Shown: positions 11,907 through 19,566 of the stretch, one piece after another
Position numbering within the stretch: position 1 is the first letter of the stretch
How the letters are laid out: each line of letters starts with the position of its first letter
Assembly: GCA_017443235.1 (NCBI GenBank)
Contig: JAFSOV010000016.1
Coordinates: 73,525 to 124,514 of the forward strand
Reading direction: 5' to 3'
Length of the DNA stretch: 50,990 nt
Source of the DNA: Alphaproteobacteria bacterium
GTDB lineage: Bacteria > Pseudomonadota > Alphaproteobacteria > Rs-D84
Program-made: the position numbers and the translations under genes
The notes under the pieces: generated by a model
The model's database searches: none
What the model saw: only the letters and a program-made list of their open reading frames with translations
Told to the model about the DNA's origin: nothing

Positions 11907-13568
11907 CTATTTTTTGAATACTTCTTTAATGTTTTTTATCATATCGGTATTTATTGCGGCGTCCCCCAACAGTCCGGCACCAACGCCACCCGCCCCCACA
12001 AGGCCACCGGTCTTTAGCTGTTTCGCGGATTTTTCTTTTTGTTCGGCCCACGCCACCGCATCTTCGCTTTCTTTATCCGTCAATGCACGATAAAGTGATG
12101 TTTCCGCACCGCCCGTTTTTCCAATGCTTGCATACTGATATAATCCAGATTGCGCACGGTCATATAAAACCTCGCTCTCTATCCCACTGCGCAGGCCCAA
12201 CGCCGCCTTGGTTGTTTTCAAATTATCCGCCAATTGTTTATATTCGGTATAGTAATCCAATAATTCGTTCCCGCCCGGCAGGGTTATTTCTTCGTTGCCC
12301 AGTTTGACATTTTGCCCGTTTCCGTATTCACATTTCATTGTTTCGATATAGGCACGCATTTCTTTTTCGGCCTCCGCGTCCGCCCGTTGTTCGGCGATTG
12401 CAGACGCCGCCGCCATTCCACCCAAACCGGTCATTGCGCTAGATGCCGCGGTGACACCACGATTTGCCCAAGAATTTTCCGCATCCCGCGCCGCATCCAG
12501 TTCTTTCTGGGCCGCCTTCAATTTTTCTTCTAATTCCGCCACTGTTGGTTTCGGGGCCGTAACCTCCTGCGCCGTTTCATCAATAACGGGTTCTTTGGGT
12601 TTTGGCTGTTTGGGCTCAATGGGTGTCTCTGGTTCGGCCGGCGTCTTTACACATTCCCCGGTTTCGGGAATAAAGTTTTCGCCATCCGCACACGGCGATA
12701 TGGTTACTTCGTTTAATTCTTCGGCGGTCGCCTTTAATTGTACATTTGGATTATTTTGTAATTCGGCCACAGAAAATTTTTTGGCACCGAACCCAACAAA
12801 CGAAAATTGAATATTATCATCCGCATTCAAATTGGTTAGTGTGAATTTACCCTCGGCGTCGGTCATGGTACCGTTTGGGTGGGCGGAGTTTATTGAATTT
12901 ACCTCGGCAATATTGACAAAGGACATTGGTTCGCCGTTTTCATCAACCACCGTTCCAGATATTGTAATATTATCTGCCTTGGTGGGCGCGACTGCGGCCT
13001 TTGCCGCGGGTTCAACCGTTGGTTGTTCTGGTTGTTGCTTGGGCGTTTCGACCGGCGTCTCGGTCGGTGTTTCAACCGATGTCTCTACTGGTTCCGGGGT
13101 TATTATTTCCTTTGCCTTTGGTTTAGTATCTTTAGCCTGTTTTACTTTTTTGCAAATGTCGGAACGGTCGTTGTGTGCGCCATCTTTTACGTTTGTAAAA
13201 AAATCGTATTCATCATCACTAAGAGAATGAAGTTTATTTTCTTCTCTTCCAGAATAAGAATTGTCACAATCTGGAATATTTTTTAATTGATTAGGTAATT
13301 CTGTAGCAGACAATTTCGTCCATTCATTGCCATCGCATTGATAGTATTCCATCTTGGGGCTGTCTGCAGTACTACTTATTATCGCCCCATTTACGCATCC
13401 GTTTTTGCCTCCGCATAGAAAATAACGCGCATCGCTAGGGCTATCGGACCCAGCGCTTTTCTGACATGCATTGCCAGTACAATTTTTTATTTCCCAACAC
13501 GCGTCCGCCATTGCATTGGTGGTGCAAAGCATAACAGACGTAAAAAATACAAACCGAAATATGCGCAA
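11907..13568 (-). CDS. Secreted protein with a carboxypeptidase-regulatory-like domain (553 aa)
   Basis: The start at 13568 is a TTG: it lies just after a run of eight G that can serve as ribosome site, about 17 nt past the predicted transcription start, and it begins a signal peptide (LRIFRFVFFTSVMLCTTNAMA, read here from its second residue). A cysteine-rich region follows (CWEIKNCTGNACQ, further C pairs). After a proline/threonine/glutamate linker comes a beta-sandwich of the CarboxypepD_reg-like type (ITISGTVVDENGEPMSFVNI). Next are a P/E/K-rich linker, a coiled coil (about 330-380) and an alanine-rich helical C-terminus. CarboxypepD_reg-like folds are best known from Bacteroidota outer-membrane proteins, so it stands out here. 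Function unknown; probably envelope or exported. Confidence 0.7.
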   Translation of the reverse strand: MRIFRFVFFTSVMLCTTNAMADACWEIKNCTGNACQKSAGSDSPSDARYFLCGGKNGCVNGAIISSTADSPKMEYYQCDGNEWTKLSATELPNQLKNIPDCDNSYSGREENKLHSLSDDEYDFFTNVKDGAHNDRSDICKKVKQAKDTKPKAKEIITPEPVETSVETPTETPVETPKQQPEQPTVEPAAKAAVAPTKADNITISGTVVDENGEPMSFVNIAEVNSINSAHPNGTMTDAEGKFTLTNLNADDNIQFSFVGFGAKKFSVAELQNNPNVQLKATAEELNEVTISPCADGENFIPETGECVKTPAEPETPIEPKQPKPKEPVIDETAQEVTAPKPTVAELEEKLKAAQKELDAARDAENSWANRGVTAASSAMTGLGGMAAASAIAEQRADAEAEKEMRAYIETMKCEYGNGQNVKLGNEEITLPGGNELLDYYTEYKQLADNLKTTKAALGLRSGIESEVLYDRAQSGLYQYASIGKTGGAETSLYRALTDKESEDAVAWAEQKEKSAKQLKTGGLVGAGGVGAGLLGDAAINTDMIKNIKEVFKK

Positions 13569-13592
13569 AAATCCCCCCCCGATAACGCATAT

Positions 13593-13621
13593 ATTATACA
13601 CAATTTGATATATCCACGCAA
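13593..13621 (-). promoter_or_regulatory. Sigma70 promoter of the secreted 553-aa gene
   Basis: On the minus strand: TTGCGT (13621-13616), a 17-nt spacer and a perfect TATAAT (13598-13593). The predicted start of transcription falls about 17-20 nt before the TTG start codon, so the eight-G run (13573-13580) is inside a very short leader. Confidence 0.65.
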
Positions 13622-13651
13622 TAAAAAAACGGCGCGACCTCGCCGTTTTGC
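13622..13651 (-). terminator. Terminator of alaS
   Basis: Read on the minus strand, AACGGCG/CGCCGTT with loop AGGTCG is followed by seven T. It lies beyond the duplicated alaS end, as expected if the stop nearer to it was the original end of the gene. Confidence 0.75.
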
Positions 13652-13670
13652 ATAAACCCAATCACGCAAG

Positions 13671-13893
13671 TGCACCGACAGACATGGTGGTGCGGCGGAT
13701 GCCACTGCTGTTATTCCCCTTCACATTGTGAAGGGGAGGGCCACCAGCGGTGGCGGGGTAGACGGGCGCGAAGCGCACCCGCGCGTTGCGCGGGCAACTA
13801 CCCCCCCGGCGGTTCCGCCGTACCCCTTCTTTATAAGAAGGGGATTAAGCCAATGCACCGACAGACATGGTGATGCGGCGGATGCCACTGCTG
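13671..13893 (-). mobile_element. Palindromic mini-element at the alaS 3' end with a 40-bp flanking duplication
   Basis: The core (13711-13853, 143 bp) has near-terminal inverted repeats ATTCCCCTTC and GAAGGGGATT, each itself part of a hairpin, plus internal GC palindromes (CCACCAGCGGTGG, GGGCGCGAAGCGCCC-like, GCGCGTTGCGC, GGCGGTTCCGCC). It contains no ORF. The core is flanked by two 40-nt copies (13671-13710 and 13854-13893) that differ at one base and both encode the last 11-12 residues of AlaRS. The outer copy keeps an in-frame GALA-TGA ending, while the inner one ends GALA-TAA with the stop partly supplied by the element edge. Confidence 0.8.
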
Positions 13894-15923
13894 ATGGATT
13901 TTTCTTTGTTTATCTTTGCACGGATAATTTCGCCGGTGTGATTGATATGGGTTCCGCCACACAGTTCGCACGAAACATCGCCCGCCGTTATAACACGAAC
14001 CACATCGCCATACTTTTCACCAAACAGCGCCATCGCCCCACGTTTTTTTGCCGTCTCGATTGACATTTCTTCGTGTGCAACGTTCATATCGGCATCAATC
14101 CATTCGTTCACCAATTTTTCCACTGCGGCCTTTTCATCGTCCGTCATCGCGCGCCCAAATGAAAAGTCAAAACGCACAGAATCCGGTGCGACCCGTGACC
14201 CGCGTTGTTCCACGTCCGTGTTCAAAACCCGGCGTAATGCGGCCTGAAGTAAATGTGTTGCGGTGTGCGCACGTGCGGTCGCGGCACGGTTTTGCATATT
14301 CACAATTGGTTGTACGGTGTCACCAACAGAAATCTTGCCCGCGGCCACCCCGCGATGCAGAACTATGCCATCTGCACGTGCGGCCTCGGTCACGTTCAGC
14401 GCCGTCGTGTCACCGATTTTTATCTCGCCCGTATCGCCGACCTGGCCGCCCTGGGTACCATAGAAATTTGTTTTATCCAATGCAACTTCGATTTCATCGC
14501 CGGCATCGGCCGAATCCACAAATTCGCCGCCCCGCAATATTGCCAAGACTTTTGATTCCATATTTTCATCCGGTGCGTATTTGGCCGCATCAATCGTTGC
14601 CGGCAAATCGGTACGCGATTCCCAAAATATTTTTGTCCCGCGTGTGTTTGCACGGCTGCGTTCTTTTTGTGCGGCCATCTCGGATTCAAACCTGGCGACA
14701 TCAACCGTTATGTTTTTATCGCGCAGAATCATTTGCGTCAAATCCAATGGAAAACCATATGTGTCAAATAATTTGAATGCGACCGTTCCCGGTAACACAT
14801 TGCCGTGAATTTTTGGCAATTCCGTTTCCAATAATTTCATACCATTGTTCAACATATCGGCAAAAGAATTTTCTTCGTTCGTGATAATTTCCATAACGTG
14901 TGCCGCATTTTTCGCCAGTTCTGGATATGCCGCACCCATTTGTTCCACCAACGCCGGATAAAGCCGCGACAACAAAGCCCCGTTATGTCCCAACATTTGC
15001 CCGTGCCGCATTGCGCGCCGCAAAATACGACGAATTACATATCCGCGGTCACTGTTAGACGGAATAACACCGTCCGCGATTGCAAATCCAACCGAACGCA
15101 GGTGGTCTGTAATAACCTTGAAACTGGTTCTGTTTTCATCTGTCTCGCGCACGCCGGTGACGTCACTGACCGCGTGTTTAAGGTTCCGGAATAAATCTGT
15201 ATCATAGTTATCAATTTTACCCTGAAGCATTGCGGCCCAACGTTCCAAACCCGCGCCTGTATCAACATTTTTCTTGGGCAATGGCGTCAGGTTCCCATTT
15301 GCATCGCGGTCGTATTGCATAAAAACGTCGTTCCAAATTTCGACATATCGGCCACCGTCTTCGTCCGGACTGCCCGGCAGGCCGCCCGGAACATTTTCGC
15401 CGAAATCATAGAAAATTTCACTGCACGGGCCGCATGGACCGGTATCCCCGGCCGACCACCAATTGTCTTTGCCCAAACGAATTGCGTCTTTGCCGGCAAC
15501 TTTTTTCCAAATTGCCGCGGCTTCATCATCGCTTTCATGGGCGGTCACAATCAATCGCGCCGGGTCAATGCCAATTACATTGGTCAATAAATCCCATGAC
15601 ATTTCAATTGCACCCGCCTTGAAATAATCGCCAAAAGACCAATTTCCCAACATTTCAAAGAATGTATGATGGCGACCGTCGAAACCAACGTCTTCCAAAT
15701 CATTGTGCTTGCCACCCGCGCGAATACATTTTTGCACATCGGCCACGCGCGGGGCAGGTGCATCTTCGGTACCCAAGAATATATTCTTCCACGGCACCAT
15801 ACCCGCAACCGTGAACAGCAACGTCGGGTCGTTCGGTATCAATGATGCAGACGGAACGATTTTATGCCCATGCGATTCAAAATAATTCAAAAAGACTTTT
15901 CTTATATCATCATATGTCATCAT
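13845..15923 (-). CDS. alaS: Alanyl-tRNA synthetase, short form without the C-terminal domain
   Basis: A 692-residue class II synthetase that charges tRNA-Ala. Order: catalytic core (N-terminus with TVAGMVPWKNIF; the motif 2 region lies in the first 240 residues), tRNA-recognition helices, and an editing domain with HTATH (553-557) and CELCGGTH (650-657) that binds zinc and clears mischarged Ser/Gly. It stops right after the GIRRI segment of the editing domain. Usual bacterial AlaRS continues with a DHHA1/C-Ala region to about 870 residues, so that part is missing. The duplicated 3' end shows the protein already ended here before the palindromic element arrived. It follows a putative glycosyltransferase gene by 33 bp, probably as an operon. 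AAGGAA precedes the start; a second ATG follows at once. Confidence 0.93.
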   Translation of the reverse strand: MMTYDDIRKVFLNYFESHGHKIVPSASLIPNDPTLLFTVAGMVPWKNIFLGTEDAPAPRVADVQKCIRAGGKHNDLEDVGFDGRHHTFFEMLGNWSFGDYFKAGAIEMSWDLLTNVIGIDPARLIVTAHESDDEAAAIWKKVAGKDAIRLGKDNWWSAGDTGPCGPCSEIFYDFGENVPGGLPGSPDEDGGRYVEIWNDVFMQYDRDANGNLTPLPKKNVDTGAGLERWAAMLQGKIDNYDTDLFRNLKHAVSDVTGVRETDENRTSFKVITDHLRSVGFAIADGVIPSNSDRGYVIRRILRRAMRHGQMLGHNGALLSRLYPALVEQMGAAYPELAKNAAHVMEIITNEENSFADMLNNGMKLLETELPKIHGNVLPGTVAFKLFDTYGFPLDLTQMILRDKNITVDVARFESEMAAQKERSRANTRGTKIFWESRTDLPATIDAAKYAPDENMESKVLAILRGGEFVDSADAGDEIEVALDKTNFYGTQGGQVGDTGEIKIGDTTALNVTEAARADGIVLHRGVAAGKISVGDTVQPIVNMQNRAATARAHTATHLLQAALRRVLNTDVEQRGSRVAPDSVRFDFSFGRAMTDDEKAAVEKLVNEWIDADMNVAHEEMSIETAKKRGAMALFGEKYGDVVRVITAGDVSCELCGGTHINHTGEIIRAKINKEKSISSGIRRITMSVGALA

Positions 15924-15956
15924 TTTTTTCCTTGCTTATTCGGGGATTATAGAACT

Positions 15957-16763
15957 TTATTGATTTTCCGCAACCATATTTTGCGCCGCGGCATCTATTA
16001 AATCTGTAAATTTTTTAATTGTTTCAGATATTGCCTTGTGCGCCGTTGCGTTGGTTGGAATTGTATGCCCATATTTGGTTGTGGCGCGCCCCATTTTTAT
16101 TGCAACATAATTTGTTCGATTCATATATATTGGCGACATATCCGGATGACGATTACGCACAAACGCGTTCAGCCCCGCCCACAACAGTGTCGAAACTGGC
16201 ACCCTATATTTTGTGTTTGCCAATAATTTGCCTGTATCTGGCATAATTCTGCGCATAAATTCGGCAAATTCGAACAAGATTTTTGCGCGTATCGTTGTCC
16301 CCGTTATATCAAAATGTGGTCCGGTTTTACCGACGGGCGCGCCCAGCGTCCATTTATTCGATATCTTGAATATGTCGGTCAGTGATTCATAAAGCGTGGT
16401 CGCATCTTGAACAATTGCAAATATATTTTCGCCGACACTTGGGATGCCGACATCAATCAGTACATCGTCATCATCAACAAATATAATCCAATCGCACGGA
16501 ATATTTTTATCACGAATATATTCAATTGTTTTGATTCGCGATTCTAATTCCCCGACATTTTGTTCGGTATTTATAATGTGCAATTTTCCCCGCGGATACA
16601 TTTTGCGAACCATCCCCCGCCCAAGGCACATTGCCGGATTATCATTATGAATCACCAAGGTAAATTTTTGCCGCAACCGACCCAGCGGCGGCAACGACAG
16701 TCGCAACGCATCTAAATCCATTGTGGTAATGGCGACGACAAGATGGGGCTTATGATTAAACAT
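15957..16763 (-). CDS. Putative GT-A fold glycosyltransferase (268 aa)
   Basis: An N-terminal beta-strand (HLVVAITTM), an alternating alpha/beta region, and an acidic metal-binding motif DDDD after WIIFV (about residues 96-99), placed as in the DXD motif of family 2-like glycosyltransferases. A later WTLGAPVGKTGPHFDITGTT segment could form the acceptor site. No membrane segment and no signal peptide, so cytoplasmic. The donor and acceptor cannot be told. It lies 33 bp upstream of alaS on the same strand, with no terminator between, so the two are likely co-transcribed. The family call is by fold-level motifs only. Confidence 0.55.
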   Translation of the reverse strand: MFNHKPHLVVAITTMDLDALRLSLPPLGRLRQKFTLVIHNDNPAMCLGRGMVRKMYPRGKLHIINTEQNVGELESRIKTIEYIRDKNIPCDWIIFVDDDDVLIDVGIPSVGENIFAIVQDATTLYESLTDIFKISNKWTLGAPVGKTGPHFDITGTTIRAKILFEFAEFMRRIMPDTGKLLANTKYRVPVSTLLWAGLNAFVRNRHPDMSPIYMNRTNYVAIKMGRATTKYGHTIPTNATAHKAISETIKKFTDLIDAAAQNMVAENQ

Positions 16764-16845
16764 AATTAAATTGTAAATAAAACTTACAAGAATTGCAATT
16801 GGTTAGTTATTTATGATATAATATGTGTACAGTGGGACGGATAAA

Positions 16846-17325
16846 ATGAAAAAATCGATGCTTTTCGCGATAATTTTATTGACCATCATCGTATTGATGG
16901 CATCGTTTGATTTTTCTCTGGACGGGTCGCCCCCGATTCAGTTGCCCCCGGATATAAGTGGGCGCGCGCTGTTTGTGTGCCCGGCGACGGGTGGTTTTTG
17001 GGATGCAATTGCGGCGGGATTTTCGTTTTTTGCGCGGTATGTTTTAATAGGGTTCTTTTTTGCGGCGATTATTTTGGCATTTATGTGGGGATGGGCGTTG
17101 TATCAAAACCTGTTGAAAGATTCATTTAACAAAGATGCATTTTCCAAACCGTGGGGATTTACCAAGTTATTATTTTGGGCGGGTGTAATATTGATGTTGA
17201 TTTTCAACACACCGAATCGTTATCGGGCGGTCGAAGTGACCGGCAAATCGGGCGATTATGTTTTGTGTGAAAACACTTCGCCGGGCGCGGTTGCGGTGCG
17301 CAGTGATTTGGTCCACAGAAAATGA
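16846..17325 (+). CDS. Small integral membrane protein (159 aa)
   Basis: The start at 16846 is preferred because GGGACGGA lies just upstream and the protein then begins MKKSMLFAIILLTIIVLMASF, an N-terminal membrane helix or signal anchor. Two more hydrophobic helices follow (about residues 50-85 and 104-122). I do not recognise a family. A TATAAT box at 16817-16822 sits about 24 nt before the ATG, giving a short leader. It is divergent from the glycosyltransferase gene. Confidence 0.6.
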   Translation: MKKSMLFAIILLTIIVLMASFDFSLDGSPPIQLPPDISGRALFVCPATGGFWDAIAAGFSFFARYVLIGFFFAAIILAFMWGWALYQNLLKDSFNKDAFSKPWGFTKLLFWAGVILMLIFNTPNRYRAVEVTGKSGDYVLCENTSPGAVAVRSDLVHRK

Positions 17326-17360
17326 AAAAATAAAAAAATTTTGTGTACTGTAAATAAATC

Positions 17361-17389
17361 TTGACTTAAATGGCGGAATTCTCTACGAT
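17361..17389 (+). promoter_or_regulatory. Promoter of the HU gene
   Basis: TTGACT, a 17-nt spacer and TACGAT. This predicts a leader of about 135 nt before the HU start. The leader contains GGCAATGCCCACA (17406-17418), which can pair with TGTGGACATTGCC (17474-17486) with one mismatch. Confidence 0.6.
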
Positions 17390-17532
17390 TCGTTTAGGCA
17401 ACACAGGCAATGCCCACAGAAATGGTTTGATTTGGCAAATTGTTTTGTTGAATTGGGCGTAAAATATGGTTTTTGTGGACATTGCCATGTGATGCTGGGA
17501 CACCTTAAATAAATTTATGAAAGGAGAAACAT

Positions 17533-17805
17533 ATGAACAAACAACAATTGATTGAAGCAATCGCAAACGAAGTAGATGTAACCAAGGCAACCGCTGCGGC
17601 ATGCCTGGATGCATTTATCAACACCGTCACCAAAGTATTGAAAAAGAAAGGCGACGTTCGTTTGGTCGGTTTTGGTACATTCACAACCGCAAAGCGTAAA
17701 GCCACCACAGGCCGCAATCCGCAAACGGGTGCCGCCATCAAAATTCCGGCCTCTACTCAGCCGAAATTTAAACCTGGCAAAGCTTTGAAAGATGCTTTGA
17801 ATTAA
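17533..17805 (+). CDS. hup: DNA-binding protein HU
   Basis: A 90-residue HU homolog. It has the N-terminal helices (MNKQQLIEAIANEVDVTKATAAACLDAFI), the GFGTF motif, the DNA-contact arm with TGRNPQTGAAIKIPA, and the end KPGKALKDALN. It forms a dimer that bends and compacts the chromosome. A perfect AAAGGAG lies 7 nt before the ATG. It is monocistronic with its own promoter, long structured leader and terminator. Confidence 0.95.
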   Translation: MNKQQLIEAIANEVDVTKATAAACLDAFINTVTKVLKKKGDVRLVGFGTFTTAKRKATTGRNPQTGAAIKIPASTQPKFKPGKALKDALN

Positions 17806-17827
17806 ACTATGGTTTGATTTATGTTTA

Positions 17828-17857
17828 ACACCGCCCGCATCGGGCGGTGTTTTAGTG
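17828..17857 (+). terminator. Terminator of the HU gene
   Basis: AACACCGCCCG-CAT-CGGGCGGTGTT hairpin followed by TTAG; the stem is long and GC-rich. Confidence 0.8.
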
Positions 17858-17869
17858 TGTAAAAATTCA

Positions 17870-17897
17870 TTGCGTTTATGTAATTATTTGATATGAT
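17870..17897 (+). promoter_or_regulatory. Putative promoter of the structured leader RNA
   Basis: TTGCGT, a 16-nt spacer and TATGAT. The predicted transcription start is near 17904, at the front of a region rich in alternative stems. Confidence 0.5.
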
Positions 17898-17903
17898 TAA
17901 ATT

Positions 17904-18080
17904 GCCGGCGGGATTTTCGTCGGTGGGCATTTAACAGCTCTTACAGTCGTCTAAGGATACGATAATTCTCCAATCCAGAGTGGTTGGAGTGCGCGTAATA
18001 TATTGAATAGGCGCTGCAATACTGTATTGCTGTTAAAGCTCCAACCACTAGAAATGTTTTTTGGTGGTTTTTTATTTTAT
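17904..18080 (+). ncRNA. Putative structured leader with competing stems (riboregulator/attenuator-like)
   Basis: Hand pairing finds several stems. A 5' hairpin is CCGGCG/CGTCGG (17905-17925). A closing stem is TTTAACAGC (17930-17938) with GCTGTTAAA (18029-18037). GTGGTTGGAG (17980-17989) can pair either with the upstream CTCCAATCC (17968-17976) or with the downstream CTCCAACCAC (18039-18048). AACCAC (18043-18048) can also pair with GTGGTT (18064-18069), which is followed by a T-run, making a terminator-like hairpin. Three mutually exclusive pairings around one terminator is the logic of a riboswitch or attenuator. I see no T-box motif, and no match that I recognise to 6S, SRP or RNase P RNA. 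Confidence 0.5.
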
Positions 18081-18096
18081 GAAAATGGAGTAAAAA

Positions 18097-18324
18097 ATGC
18101 GACAGAAACTAACACTGGCAGATGCGATGAATAAATTTTTACAAACGCATAAAAATTATAAACCTACATTGTCGGACATAAACGAATGCATATATTTTAT
18201 AACGTGTAATTATATGCCATTGTTTTGGTCGATTGATGGCGCAATACCGCGCCTTAGGAACGAGATTAAATTGCGCGACCAAGAAATCGCAGAATTAAAA
18301 CGTCAATTGGGCAACAAAAAATAA
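18097..18324 (+). CDS. Small hypothetical protein with C-terminal coiled coil (75 aa)
   Basis: I do not recognise it. The N-terminal half is mixed, with two cysteines and aromatic residues (YFITCNYMPLFW). The C-terminal 25 residues (PRLRNEIKLRDQEIAELKRQ) form a clear heptad coiled coil. GGAG lies about 7 nt before the ATG. It sits directly downstream of the structured leader at 17904-18080 and is followed by a strong terminator, so it is probably the gene the leader controls. Confidence 0.65.
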   Translation: MRQKLTLADAMNKFLQTHKNYKPTLSDINECIYFITCNYMPLFWSIDGAIPRLRNEIKLRDQEIAELKRQLGNKK

Positions 18325-18325
18325 A

Positions 18326-18352
18326 AAACGGTGCCAGGCACCGTTTTTTTAT
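18326..18352 (+). terminator. Terminator of the 75-aa gene
   Basis: AAAACGGTGCC-AG-GCACCGTTTT hairpin followed by a T-run. Confidence 0.85.
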
Positions 18353-18365
18353 AACCGCTAACACT

Positions 18366-18403
18366 AACACCCGTCGCGGCCGCGGCACCAAATGGTGCCG
18401 GGA
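18366..18403. repeat. REP-like repeat, simple form
   Basis: CACCCGTCGCGGCCGCGGCA, then the stem-loop GGCACC-AAAT-GGTGCC, then GGGACGGA. It has the same arms as the nested copy at 6403-6466. It is flanked on both sides by the CTAACAC/CTAACCAC intergenic motif. Confidence 0.6.
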
Positions 18404-18414
18404 CGGACTAACCA

Positions 18415-19467
18415 CTAAAACAAATACCTAATCTTGGCGCCGCCGAACCAACCACTGCGTCCGCCATCATGGCGTCCAACATTCAGGCCGAAATTCAAAT
18501 TATCAACAGATTTTTCAATGCTGATGCCATATTCAAAGTAATCTTTGGATTTAAGTTTTGGCAATTTTGAATATTCCAGGTATGTTTCGCCACCATTCAC
18601 AAAATTTATAATGTATGCGCCGCGCGCACCAATCGACCAACCATCACCGATATTGGTATTCAAATCAACCGCCGGGGTCAACTCCAATACCCCAAGGTTT
18701 TTGTTATTCACATCCCGCCCATCGTTCAATACATAGTTGGGTGAATAAATCCACATATATCCCGCACGGAAATTTGGACGCAAAACGACATTTTTATCCA
18801 GTGCGATGTTGTACGCCGCATCCAAGGTCGCCGCCGCCCAGATATTATTAAAATCGTCTGTGGTTGTGGGTCTGCGAACATTATTTACCATCAACCCCAG
18901 ATTTGCAATTACACTGATATCCAAATTTTCAATTTGTTGATGCGCCGCCGCGCCGATAAATCCGCCATCTTGGCCCATACTGATATCATCATTTTTAATT
19001 GTGCCACCGACATATCCGCCAAAGAACTTCATATCCAACGGATTTCCATTTAATGTTTCGTGGTTGTTGCCGAATTCAACCATTCCCAAATCCATTTTTG
19101 TGTTCGTATGCGAATAAGATTTGAATTGGACTGTTTCATCAAAATGTTGCCAATCCGCGCTAACATACGCGGTTGCAAAATCGCCACCGCTGCGCCCAAT
19201 TAATGGCAGAATCCCGGTGTCATCGCCATATTCACCGTAATATATCATTTCACCATATTCGTCTGCATCTGTATTTGCAACATCATTTTTGGTACGCATC
19301 ACCTTGGTTCGCGGCGGTAAAACAACGGCACGATTTGAAATGTTATGCTGCATCGCCATAATGTTATGTGCGGCCACACCGTTGACCATATATTGAAATT
19401 CGCCCGCCGTTGCGGCGCCTGCACCAAACGTTGCAATCAAACCGATTGTGAAATAACGTGTTTTCAT
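18415..19467 (-). CDS. Outer-membrane beta-barrel protein (350 aa)
   Basis: Signal peptide MKTRYFTIGLIATFGAGAATAG with cleavage after ATA. The rest is glycine- and aromatic-rich with alternating strands. It ends GGAKIRYLF: a C-terminal phenylalanine and alternating hydrophobics are the Bam-complex recognition signature. It resembles the barrel part of autotransporter-like proteins but is too short to carry a large passenger. GGGAGA precedes the start. It is monocistronic and convergent with the 75-aa gene. Substrate or role unknown. Confidence 0.75.
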   Translation of the reverse strand: MKTRYFTIGLIATFGAGAATAGEFQYMVNGVAAHNIMAMQHNISNRAVVLPPRTKVMRTKNDVANTDADEYGEMIYYGEYGDDTGILPLIGRSGGDFATAYVSADWQHFDETVQFKSYSHTNTKMDLGMVEFGNNHETLNGNPLDMKFFGGYVGGTIKNDDISMGQDGGFIGAAAHQQIENLDISVIANLGLMVNNVRRPTTTDDFNNIWAAATLDAAYNIALDKNVVLRPNFRAGYMWIYSPNYVLNDGRDVNNKNLGVLELTPAVDLNTNIGDGWSIGARGAYIINFVNGGETYLEYSKLPKLKSKDYFEYGISIEKSVDNLNFGLNVGRHDGGRSGWFGGAKIRYLF

Positions 19468-19566
19468 AAGGATTCTCCCTGTTTTTCTTTGATGGTAAGT
19501 TTATCTTAGCACATAAAAATATCATTTGAAAAGTTTTTATTGTTAAAATTTAATTTTTTATCTAAA

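Noticed and set aside
11907..13661. Earlier ATG start giving 584 residues
   Set aside because: It would begin upstream of the predicted promoter and inside the alaS terminator; the TTG after the G-run fits the signal peptide and promoter better.
17904..18080. 6S RNA, SRP RNA or T-box identity
   Set aside because: No GGAAGGAAGCAG-like SRP loop, no AGGGTGGNACCGCG T-box motif, and the stems do not make the single long hairpin with central bubble of 6S RNA; kept as an unnamed structured leader.
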